From Euprymna scolopes (lineage: Eukaryota; Mollusca; Cephalopoda; Sepiida; Sepiolidae), in the NCBI GenBank assembly GCA_024364805.1, contig CM044515.1:51756810-51789904 (forward strand): a DNA stretch of 33,095 nt, in the 5' to 3' direction. A program made the position numbers and the translations under genes. Below the pieces are notes generated by a model that saw only the letters and a program-made list of their open reading frames with translations, was not told where the DNA came from and did not search any database. This document shows, piece after piece, positions 1 to 12,700 of this stretch (the first letter of the stretch is position 1; every line of letters begins with the position of its first letter).

Positions 1-1025
1 GGAGGAGGGGGGTACACACTGAATTCAATCATCTAAAGTTTGTAAGTCTATCTTGTGTAGTTTCTAACATTTAGCCCCACACACACATAATTATAGCTCT
101 ATTTTATATAATAGATTACAAATGTGTATCAATATACTGAATCCATCCAAAGAAAAGATTATGGATGATATGTGCGCTAGTATAAATTTGAATATGGATA
201 AATCAGTACAGGTTAGTGTGACTGATCGTAGGCGAAACAGACTAGTTCTTGGGGTGAGTCATGGCCTGATCTGACCACTAGGGATCAAACTTGATGATAG
301 GTCAAAAGTGTTAGAATTAAAACAATATAAGTTCATCCACATACATCACATAACAGAAAGTGGAAAAAAAAAATTGGTTTTTCATTTAATCTGGCATGGG
401 ATTTTTGTGACAATCAATAAAAATATGTCTTAAATGATTAAAAACTGTGAGAGCCACCCAGGGTGAGAGTAACACTATGTTTCTCTGTGGATTTATTTTT
501 TTACTCGAATAATTAGGCTAGAATATCTGTCTGTTATAATTCAAGTAACCTTAAAATAGACTTCAACTCCAAATCTGTCTTGAAATTTTGATTTTCCTTT
601 CTGTTATATAAGAAAACATTATAACCAGCGAACGCGAGTCTAGCTACACCATTGAAGAGATATGTAACAGTAGGATCGTCTGGCCACAATAAAAAGAGAG
701 ACAACTAAAAATCAAAATGGAACACAGTGGTAGATGCAAGTCACAGGTGAAAATTGATACGGTGATGAAAACAAGACAGCACAACATGAAAGAGAATTGG
801 GCGGTTCCCAATCAACAGCAAAACCGGAAAAGATACATACGCATGCATAGACTAAGATCATATACAATGCTTGTCAATCAACTATGAAAAGGGAAAAAAC
901 TGTAAAATGCAAATAGGGCACAATTGTACAAATTTAATTAAGGGACAACAAAACACAAGTACATCAGGCTATAAAAAAAACCAAAAAAACAAGCACATAA
1001 ATAACTAGACAGCCTTTAACCTTAC
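1..1025. other. DDX27 intron 4 (partial), no recognised feature
   Basis: AT-rich sequence left of exon 4, with no convincing further DDX27 exon, RNA gene or repeat structure. The next exon (towards the helicase core) must lie outside the window. Confidence 0.5.
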
Positions 1026-1131
1026 CAGCCATATTAATTTCTTCAGCTGAATCTTCTTCACCACTTTCACTATTCTCAGCCCATTCTTCATTTTGCCCCA
1101 ATTTCTCATCTTTCTCAGTTACCACAGGTTT
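1026..1131 (-). CDS. DDX27: DDX27 coding exon 4
   Basis: Thirty-five codons plus one base (phase 1 end) between acceptor CAATACTAG and donor GTAAGG. Encodes an acidic linker (NSESGEEDSAEE), like the Glu/Asp/Ser-rich segment before the human helicase core. The acceptor has a modest pyrimidine tract, so the first codons are slightly less certain. Confidence 0.8.
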
Positions 1132-3676
1132 CTAGTATTGATAAAAAAAAAAAGAGAAATTACATGATTAGTACAGAATAATGCCACAATACAGACATTT
1201 CAAAAGCAAAACATTACTATTTACAGATTTTGGACGGTCTTCGTTGGTTGTTGTCACTTTCACAATGTTTCAGCCATTGTACACTTCTTTGTTCTTTGTC
1301 ATAGTTGGCAATCTTTGAGGAATTTAAAACTGAACACTTACTAGGAAGTAGAGGGATCTCATTTTCTTTCCATTTCTTTCAATAAAGATTGAACTCACAA
1401 CCTCTACATAGAATTTGTTCTAAAATATTCCTTAAACAATTACTTTTCAATTAAAGATAGCAACAACCAAGGAGAATAACAGTTGAAAACATGAAAATAA
1501 TGATACCTCATCAAATAAAAATATCAAAACATGATGTATTATTAAATCAGGAATGAATTTATGAAATCAAAAATACCTGCTCATCAGGATAAGTTGAATT
1601 TCAGAGTTTTCCTCTGAACATGAAATATATCAATTTAACAGAAAGTTGTGTATTGGTCAATGGTGGGTGTTGAACCTGAAGACTAGATTTCTCATTTGAA
1701 CCAATTTGGAAGCAATTAGTTTAAAAAAAAGATTATGGGAAAACCATCTTTGTGTAATTTTAAATATCTTCCAAACTACAAAAGCTGACCTTCAGGAAAT
1801 AGGTCTGATGATTAAACTTTCATCTCGGATGTGTAACCAAATTTGTATTTAATATACCAAAGTTTTTTTAATTAAAAAAAGTAAATATAAATAAAACATG
1901 ATTATCATTGTTTTTCAAGTACTTTTTATTAGACAATCTTTAAAACTAATTGTTGAAATATTATACAAGATAAAATTCTAATTCTCAGTGTCTGTATTCA
2001 TCATCAACTAATGTCCATTTTTTAATCTGCATAGATATATTTGATAGTAATTAAAAAAAAAGGGAAGGGGATCAACCCATTCCAGCAATGCTCATGAGTT
2101 ATCTATATATATAAAGTAGTAGCGTGTGTGTGTGTACAACTCTCCTACAGCCACACCACTGAACCGATCATGACCAAACCTGGCATGATAATGATCCCCC
2201 ACATAGGAATGGTGCACACTATTTTTCAAGATAAAAGTCAAAAGGTTAAGTTCATAATTGGTGCAGCTCTTACAACATCCACTTACTGCAAGGGTGGCCA
2301 CGAACCAGGTACCCAAGCGTACAGCAAAGTCCCACACAGATATTTTTGCTAGTTTATTATAATTCAGTTCTTGCCCGGAATTTCCTCAATATAAAAAAAA
2401 AAGGTAAAGAAAAATCTGTATGAGGTACATAGTCATGATGGAATGAAAATATCATATTCCAAAATAACACATAAATTGATCAAGTAGTTTTATTTTTTTT
2501 TAAAATTAAATTTTATGAGTAAGAGAGGAATGAAGACAATCCCAAAAAACAAAGGCGATAACTCAATAATTCATACTTACTAAATTTATGTTGTAATGCC
2601 TACAAATTCTCATTAATCACTTAAAAATGACTGTCTTTATAAAAATAAAACTATTTGATCAGTTTACGTGATTTTTAGAATATGATATTTTCAGTTTGCC
2701 ATGGATACATACATCATACAGATTTTTCTTTATTTTTTTTTAATATATTTTTGATAAGAACCTATAATTCTAGTGTAGCATAATAAAATTGTCATATTTT
2801 CATATGACTATTAAGAAATAATATTAAATTGTTATACCTACAATAATTAAGCATTGCCGTGTGCATACAAAATTGTGATTTTATTTTTTAAATAGTTAAG
2901 TAAAATTTTAATACAGATTTTAATAATGAATTCAGTTATCAGTTTAACTAATGATTGTATAATGAAAAAAACAGGGAGACTTGCATCTTACCTTTTTTTC
3001 TATTCGAACTTTGGAGATTTTCTCATCTAAACTCGTAACTTCAAGCTTTTTTTTCTTTGCGTGCCTTAAAGCAAAATCAGCATCAAAAGCAGTTTCATCT
3101 TTCACCTGAGAAAAATAAAGGCACATAAGTTGAAAAATACATCTACAAATATTCAAACAGGTGTGAATACATTATTAAATCTTTTCAAGATACAAATAAC
3201 ATCTGATTAAAAGGTTTGTTTTTTAAAGCATGTATCAAAAAACAGTTAAACTTCACTTTGCACTTGCAATTTCTTGTTTATTTTGAGCTTTTATTTTGAT
3301 AAAATTTGGATGTAAACAAAATTTGATCTTTTCTGCTTATATAATTCTTTCTTTTGTGTCATACATTTTCACTTCTTGGTTACTTCAAGTTAAGTAACCA
3401 TTTTTAGTAACATGTGCCCTCCTCCAACTTTTGATTTTTCAAATTTTATACATGGGAGTTTTTTTGTAGAAAAATATCCTTTTCTTTAACAATAAAAATT
3501 TTAAGAAAAAATAATTTTAAAAAAAAGTAAAACAATATAAATTTTTTTCTTTTGGTTTTCGTATTCCTACACTCCTGAATCAAGGGGACTCTTTCTACTT
3601 CTGTATGATAAAAACTCAACACATGAAGTAAATAAAATTTAATCTTCTCTTATATACAACGATATGAGTAACCAAT

Positions 3677-3739
<63 letters not shown>

Positions 3740-6700
3740 AAAACAAGATGAATTTTAGCCACAATAAGTATAACTGTTAATGTTATTCTTTGATGTGATC
3801 ATCTGTAATAACAAATTAACCTTCAAACTCGTAATAAAACTCACTTAAAATCCCCACCATTACCTGTTATGCTGGTGTGGACTAAGGATACATAAAATTA
3901 ATACTTCTACTTCGCCATGGTTGCCAGAATAAGAATAATAATAACAATCTACCCACATAGATTTAAATAAAGGGTTCAGTTCAAAATTTTATCCAAGTTA
4001 CTGAGTTTTATTATTAAGTTCATAAGTTTAAAAAAAGTGACACCCTAAGGTCAGAGGTTACAGCGGTCAATACAAGTATAAAAATCAAGGTAAGAATAAT
4101 AATCTGAATATTTATACCTTTTTTTTTATTTTTACAGATTCCTTAGTTGCCAAAAGAGCCCATGAGCTGAAATAATGAAGTAGTTCCTTAATTCCAGCAT
4201 TACTTAAAAAATCCAAATGCAACGTGAGAATCATGGGGACAAATTGACTGTTAAGCAATTATTAGAAAAATACTGATTATTAAGATAGAAAAAATGATAG
4301 AAATAAAAAAAATTACAACAGAAAGGAGTAAAGCCTTAAAATTGCAGCCAATTTTTTTTTTTTTTACTTCTTTTCTAAAATAAAAAACAAAAAAAATAAA
4401 TCTCCAAATGAATAAAATACTACAAATGGTTACTGAACTTGAACACTCACCTGCTTCAAAAAGGAAGAACTGGTTCAAGAAAAAAAAACAAAACAAAAAA
4501 AAAAAAACAATAGAATGTCCTGTATGTAGACTTCCATTAATATATCAAGCACATGATTGAATTTGGAATCCTGAATCAACAATCCACAGTTGTTATAAGA
4601 TTTTATAGGCAAGGATCTAAGTGTAGTATTTATTTTGTTTCAATTGGGATGGTAGAATTCCTTTTCGACTGGAACAATTTTTTTGCCATGTTCAGAATAT
4701 CTATTTTGAGAAACTAAATATCCATTATGTTAAAAACCGACCGCGTGCCTAACTTTGCCTTCATGGGAATAGAGATCAACTGTTGAGATGTATTTTGTAG
4801 TAAATTATTTGAGTAAAATAATCTAATACAAATGAACAACGGTAAAAAACAATCTCAAGTATAGTAACACCCTATCAAATAAATAAATAAATAAAACTCT
4901 TAACTAACTCAGATAAAAAAAATGCACAAAATTTATCTCCCATAAAAAAATAAAAACTGCTCTAAAACAATAGAACAATCAAGAATTAGAAAATTATTTT
5001 GCATTAAATTCACGTGCAAAACTGATTCTTACTCTTATTTTTATTTTTTGCTAAATTTTTTAAAGTGTTCACTTTTAATTGATTAAAAACGTAAAATCTC
5101 ATCTTTTTGAAGATGCAATGATTTGATGAAGCGTGTTAACATAGAATATCTTTTTTGTCATAATGAAAGTATTGATATGTTTTCACTTCATTTTTGCTTT
5201 TAAATTCATTACAATCAGCTTTTGTATAAAAAAAATGTTCAAAAATTTTGTAATAAAAACATTAAAAATATATTTCATCGAAGAAATCAACAAGAAAAAA
5301 ATATATGGCTGTTAGCAAATAAAATAATGACTAAAGGTACATTTTTCACAAAAATGTTACAATTTCTGGGTTGATATCTTTGAAATTAAGACAGAGACCT
5401 AACTGTGCATATGGAGGAAAGTAGAGGAAGTTATTCTTTGATTCTGTGAATTTTTTTTTATGGCAATCACTTCAGAAGAGGCATGAAGCCACTTTATGTA
5501 AGGAATGAAAAAAAAAAAAAAAAATACTACTTCAAGGTCAAAAGCCAAATGATTCTGACCCAGAAAATAGCAATTCTCCTTCCTTTGTCGGAAACATCAT
5601 TCATGGAATGTAAGGACTAAAAGACAAAATAAAGGAAGCAAGAGAGTACGAGGCTGCTGAAAGTAAATGTAAGTTACACTTTTGTTTGATGTATGAAAAA
5701 AAAAAAACTTTTGTAGAAAACAAGAGAAAGAGAAAGCAAAACAAGGCAAGACTGATAACGGATGATAGAAAAAAAAAAGGAAAAGAATGAGAATAAAACG
5801 AGAAAGACGAAAAATAATATTGAACCAAATGATGAAATAAGGACATAAAGCTCTAGCAACTTGGTAGAAATCAGAAGTTTCTTATATCTTTTTTTTTTAA
5901 TAAGTGAAAAATGATTCTTCTTAAAAAGAAAAAGAAAGAAAAAAAAAACCAAAGCAACAAAAAACCCAGAAAAGCTGCATCACAGATTCAATTTAAGTGA
6001 TTCTAAACTTATTTGGGAATGTTTACACAAGGGACTCAAAAACTGCATGAATTCATCCTAGTTAGGATATATCTATAACAAAAATGTTTGATGTTACAAG
6101 AACAATTTATTTTTCAATTCTTTTTCCAAATTTAGTAAAGTTGTAAAGCATGTGTATCCAATGGATACTTTTTCTTACAGCAATTTCAGTGAAGTAAACA
6201 CTTTTTTCTTATGTTTTTTTTCATTGGTTTACTATTCAAAAAATAACTTAATCTCTAATGTTTTGAATCATTATCAAAGTATGAGGGGATTTCGAAAAGT
6301 AATACCTCCTATTCTTTATTCCACCTGAATGGATCAGAGGGAATGAAAATTGCATTGTTATGAGAATTAAATTTATGCATTCATCATCTGAAAATGTGAT
6401 CTCTCTGTTGCCGATACTGATGGTGAGAGACTCTAAAAAACAACTTTTGTCATGGACGTCCATCAGAAAAAGCGATGTGTCATTGAATTCCTGACAAAAG
6501 TGCATTGAGAATGGTGATGACTATGTAAAAAAATAAATTCCGGAGGACAAAAGGGTTGCTCATTTTAATGGTACCACTCCTGCCTTCATAGCTCTTCAAT
6601 TTTTTTAAGTTAAAAAAAAAAAAAAAAAAAAGAAAAAAAAAGGAGTCTTTACTTTCCGAATGACCCTTGTATGACAAAGTGCACTCTAGATGCCCATGCA

Positions 6701-9700
6701 CAGCAATTGTTCATCATTGGCAAAAGTTCATTGATAATGATGATGACTATGTATAAAAATAAATTCTGGAACACAAAAGGTTCCCAATTTTAACAGTACC
6801 ACTTTGTAACTCTTCAATTTTTTTTAGTTAAAAATAGAAAATAATGTGCTGCTTTACTTTTGAAATGATCCTCATATTTGCTGTTGAAATGAAACTTAAA
6901 TAAACAGTCAAAGTTGGCCTTCTTTGTCATTTTCATCACTTTTTTTTCAGAGGGGATGATTGATCTAATAATTATTGCTTGCATTATGATTAATTTTCAT
7001 TTACCACAAGGAAGGTGATGGTAGTCTAATTATTTGGATTCACACGATATAGTGATGATTTACCACAAGATGGCATTACATTGGTAAGAATTTTTTAACT
7101 TTATTGAAACGTGCATTTTCAGTTGTATACAAGGGAGGTTGGCTTCTAGACCATATGCAAACTTTCCTATTTTTGACAATTTAGAATGATCATAATTCAG
7201 TAACTAAAATATATATGGCAGCATTATTTATGTTCTACTAAAATCAATGTTAGTTTTAGGGTATTTTGGTTTGAGAGTTATTTAAAGTTAGAATTAATTT
7301 GGAAAAAAATAAAAGCAGACAATCTAAGAAATTAAAAACTAATTGAAGATGGCAAGAACAGAAAATAATATTTAAAAAAATAAACATTAATCTTAGAATT
7401 CTAGTTTTTTTTTTTTTGAAATATCAAAAATGTAAATATTTAAAACAATATAAACTTACAGAGACATCAAATTGAAAATTGTTGCTGAAATCGGTTGTCT
7501 TTCTTTTTAATTTCTTTTTCTGCTTTGTTAATGGAGTCACTTGCTGAAAAAAAAAAAAGAAAAAAAAAGTGTTTCACTTGTTGCTAATATTTATAAAAGA
7601 CTAGGTAGCCAACAATTCCTAAGGGATGCCTTATTTATTTTTTGGGTAAAGGATTCCACTCTTTTATGATCCTCAAATCAAAATACACTATAAAGACTTC
7701 TTTCTCCAATTATAAAATAAAATGTGAACCGTCAGTATTTCATTTCCATAATCATTGCTTAAATTGTTCCGGTTTCCTGAATGGGGATAAAGCAGAAAGA
7801 AACAAGTGAGCATTTAAAGAAAGTGCATACAAATCATGGGTTTAAATATACACATATCAAATTTGTGGAAGATGTATTGTGTTAACAAGTATATACAAAG
7901 ACACATTCGTGCAGGACAGTTTCCTATCAATATGGAAGATGAACACTTATTGACATTGTATTAAAAACAGAAGAAAAAACATTGTATTATACTGAATTTT
8001 TATATGGCAGGTATAAATAAATTGAAGGAAGGCTGATAAATATTTATATTATACTACCACAAGGGAGATAACCCTCAAGTTGATAAAACTGTAAATGAAA
8101 ACAATTTTTTTTTTCTACGAGCATGGGCCATATGTACTGTTCATAACTTTATGTGCAGATGTGTATGTATATATTAAAAAGTTTGACTCATGTCCAGGTA
8201 ACCTACATCTAAAATTTCAAGTCTTTAGACCCAAAATTGGCAGAGAAGTTTGGTAGAGTCTGCAAAGGTCAACTCTTTCAACTTAGATCTCTTGACAGCC
8301 AAATTTTCACCCAAAAACTGATTAAAAAGCTTGCTGCATGTCTGTATATCCATTATGTAAAATTTCAAACGTTTAAACCCAAAATTTGCTGAATAGTTTG
8401 CTACAGACCGCAATGGTCAAATCTCTTGAACTTTGACCTTAGTAACCAAATTTTCAGCCAAAAAACGATTAAAAAGCTTGCCCCATGTCTGAATACACTT
8501 TATGTAAAATTTCAAATGTTTAGACCAAAATTTTGGCTGATAGGTCAACTTTTTTTTAGCTTTGACCCCAATTTTGACCCCATAACATTTGTTTTGGGCT
8601 CAACTCAAATTAAAAAGTTTGATTGATGTCCAAGGGACATATATCTAAAATTACATTACCCAAAATTGGCGGAGGAGTTTGGTAGAGTTTTCAAAGGTCA
8701 AATCATTGAACTTTGACAGACAAATTTCTGGCTGAAAACCGATTAAAAAGATTTTGCCAAATCTCAATACTCCCTATGTCAAATCTCAAGTCTGTAGACT
8801 GAAAATTGACAGAGTAATTTAGTAGGGAAATGTACACACACAGACAGACATTTTCACTTTTATAGATATATAGATAGATTTAAGAAAAATGCGAGATGGC
8901 AGGTTAACTACAATACCTTCTGGCATAATACAAACGTATTTATTTTCCTTCTCATCTTATTCAATTCCTTTTCAACTCTTCTACAACTGTTCATCCATTC
9001 TTTCAGTGTGACCAAACCAATGAAATACAGAATAGAAAACTTTGTTGGTTTGGTCATACTGAATCAAATGAATGAGAATGAATAAAAAATGAATAAAAAT
9101 GAATGAAAATGAATAAAAAATGAATGAAAATGAATGAGAGAGCTTTCATTACTAGACGTAAAACAAATGGTATGACAAGATCAGTTGGCAAGAGAAAGAA
9201 AGAGAAAGCTAAAGAAAACATGGACAGAAGTGATAAGGATGGATTTTAGAGAAAAGGGGACAAATAGCCACAGTGAGGTATAGGTTCATTTGGAAGTGAA
9301 GTTCTAAAAGCTGTCCAAAATATATCAGCATGCAAAATGGACGGTAAACTAAATATGATAATGATATGTTTTTGTTTTCTGTTTGCAAAGCATATATGGC
9401 CTTACCTTCTACAACTGCTACTCGCTAATAGACACTCTTTAACCTATACATATATAAACATCTGGAGGGTGAGCATGGTTGCATATCTTTTATGAATTGT
9501 TAGAGAATGCATGTTACTTGTTTCTGCATAAGCTTATGTGGCAAGAAATTATTAATCAATTGAGTGTTATTTTCATAATGTTTCGGCAAATGTGATCTTT
9601 CAATATTCTTGTCAAACTCAGGAATAGAATATTGGACAGAATTCTTTATTTAATCCATGGGGGTAGAATGTGGACATTCTGCAAGGACCTGTGGTGTAAC

Positions 9701-12700
9701 AGATAAAGTACAAGGTAAATTCAGTTCTCAGTAACACTCTTCTGGAGGTTTAAGGTTCAATTCTCAATGCGGGCGAAAGTAAGAATGTAATTGTGAATTA
9801 CTTAAGACTTCTATCTGGGCATGGCTAACAGAAGAAGAGTATGTCACCTCAGTGGATTAAATAAAGGATTCCATTCAACATTCTGCGTAGATTCTCAAGT
9901 TCAGCAAGACACACTTGAAGAGAGTCAGAAGTTACATAAACCAAAACATTGTGAAATGAAAAATGAGAACAGTGGTCCGAATAATCCAAATAATACAGAA
10001 TAAGTTTCTGTAAATCTTTACAATTGCTCACAAATTCAAATCTAATATATGGATAATATATGGATAAGCCTATGAGGTGTCAATTTTAAGGTTGACTTTT
10101 ACAATATTATGAATTTTTACAGCATTGAATGTGGAGTTAAAGCAAATTCAATGCTTTGCTGTTTGTGAAAGTTGGCAGACTCAGACTTCAAAGCAAAAAT
10201 AATTTTGTGGAATGGTTAGGATTAAAAACGATCTTCTTACTTCAATTTACAAACCATGAAAGAGAAAAAGGGACCAGATAGGTGATAACATTGGAGTACA
10301 GGATAGAGAAGATGCTAGAGTGGTTTGCAAGAATTAAGAGTAAATGGAGAGACTTTAGCAAACTTACGCCTTTACTAACCAATAGAGCACTACCACTTCT
10401 GATCAAGGGAAGAATCAATCCTGTGCAGTGTGGTAAGTTATGGAAGTGAAACCTCAACAGTAAATATGATAATTAGTCTTAGATCTGATGACCTCAGAGG
10501 AAGATTATATCTGGACAGTATAGACAGACGTGTGCAGAACAGGACTTCAATGGTATGCCCACATTAAAAGAATGGATGAGATTTTATTGTTGGTCAGAAA
10601 AAAAAAAAAAGGACTGCTGCTGATGCCTAGGTGAAAAGTGAACATCTTTGTTGTAGGAAAAGTAGAAAGAACGCAAAATAAGGTGCTTCTATATTGAACA
10701 AATGAAATTTGAAAATCGAAATATTGAATTTTAAGTAAAGCTGAGCATGCACAATCTTTTTCCATGAGTGAAAAATTTACTTTCACCATGACTAATGTTT
10801 GTGCCTCTCTTATCCATATGCACGCTGCCAAATTTCTTTATGACATCCATCGCTAGAAAAAGGTCAAACCCCAATGGTTTGTTGTCCACTACCAATACGT
10901 CAGTCTCAGGGGATTCCTATTGCCTAATGTTAATGTTATGCTGCCAACACCATGACTTAACATTTCCGTCCTGCCGTCAGAATTGTGGTATTCTTCCGTA
11001 TTTTGGGTTGACATAACGACCCACTCACAACTGATGATGAGCAGCCAGAATCCACAAGCGCTATTCTATCTAGCCCATCGATCTTTATCTTTATCATGGG
11101 GAGCACCTCCTCTAGTTTATGTGGGGAGAGAGTGGTGCTGGCCTCTCACCCCTTGCCTCGTTTCCTGGACATCTTGATGCCACATGGCCTTGCTTTTTGC
11201 ATTAATAACAGTATATCTTTGGAAGCACCCTGCCTGCTTAGTCCCCGAGCTGCCGGCAGTCTCTGGCAAAGTGATTGGGACCTCCACAATTGTAGCACTG
11301 GTCAGGGGTCGAACATTTGTCCACCAGTACATGAGGAAGAATTCTGTGTCTCTTGATTGCTGCAGCGATGGGTTCCTCCACTTCTGCTTCCCCCATCATA
11401 AGAGCCCGGGCATTTGCAAGAATCTGCTCCAGGGTCATCCGTTCCATTCTGGAAGATCCCCGCAACTGTTGCCTAACACGAAAACGCAACTGAGCCATCG
11501 ATCAGAGGGGTTTTCTTCTATTAACCATGCAAGATCCTGTTGGTCACCTAGGTATTCATCAACAGTTTGCCCAGGGTGCAAATGATGGGAGACAAACTTG
11601 TCATATGTCACAAAAGGGTTTGGTGCAAAAGCCACGAGGAGGGCTCGTTTTACTTGCTTCAAATCCGCCCTTTGGTCATGGGTTAATCTCCGGTATACAG
11701 ACAGCACACCACCTCTTAACCTGAGTGGTAAAACATGCTCAACATTGTCAACCCCACACATTTCACACACCAATTCCACCAGTTCCAATCATTCAGACAC
11801 TATGTGATCAGCTGAGATGTCATGAATTCAGGGATAAGACAGATATCAAATGCTTTGCCTTCCATTTGTAAGCCGAAATAGCTTGAAATCTGCTGTGTCC
11901 TTCAGCCTCACTTTCTTTCTCACTATGAGCCGGAACTTTCTTTAGGAAGGAACTTTTCTCTCCTCTCACCGTTTTCTCTGCTTAAGCAAAAGCACAGTTG
12001 CCTATCCATCAGAGTTAGGTCTTTTATTCCTCTCAAATCTCGGGAATTCTCGCAGTTAGTCTCACCCTCTTTCCCATAAAACCAACCACGTCTACTGCTT
12101 CTTCTTCGTCTTCTTCCTCTCCCAGCCCCTATGTGTTGACAACAAACAGAGCAGACTTTCTGTCTTTTATAGGTGAGTGCATTAGAAGAATTACTACTAC
12201 AATGGTGGGTAGCATGCTGTTGTTCCATTGGCCATTACTACGTAGAAGTCTTAAGCAATTTGAAATTGTATTTGAAGTATCGCCTGCATAGAACCTTCAA
12301 TCTTCAGAAGAGTATCACTTACAACTAGATGCTCAAGTTCGAGAAAAGATACCTACAAAAAGGTCGCAGGTTACCTCGGCTAAAACATTGTGAAAATAGC
12401 TCAATATGAGATAAGTAGTGTGACTAATAGAAATTATCAATCCTTATCTCAAAACTTTGAAAACATAATAATTTTTGAATTGTTACAAAATTTAAAAACT
12501 TAATGGATTTTGGGATTTTCTTTTTCAATAAAACATTTTCTAAAGAAAAGTTTTATAACAGATTGTGTGGTACTTGTACAGTTTAATCAAGACATTAGAA
12601 AATGAAAATATTTAAAAAAGTTATAGTGCTTTTTTTTTTAACATGGGGGTCACTACTTATCAAGGCCCGAAGGCCACTCATGGATAAGGGTTATTGCGTG

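Noticed and set aside
4128-4190. A minus-strand peptide SWALLATKESVKIKKK resembling human DDX27 GSWALADVMSQLKKK, with AG before and GT after.
   Set aside because: Exons 2 and 3 already join in phase 0 and restore the human spacing between FxF and the Lys run. Adding this piece would duplicate that segment, and its obvious acceptor (TTTCAG) gives the wrong phase. Probably chance, though a transcript could overturn this.
4251-5952. Minus-strand open frames rich in Phe, Ser and Leu.
   Set aside because: They come from purine-rich low-complexity sequence, lack any family features and have no start or splice context.
10983-11807. Several plus-strand open frames up to 133 codons.
   Set aside because: They lie opposite the minus-strand Ty3/gypsy-type fossil and are its shadows.
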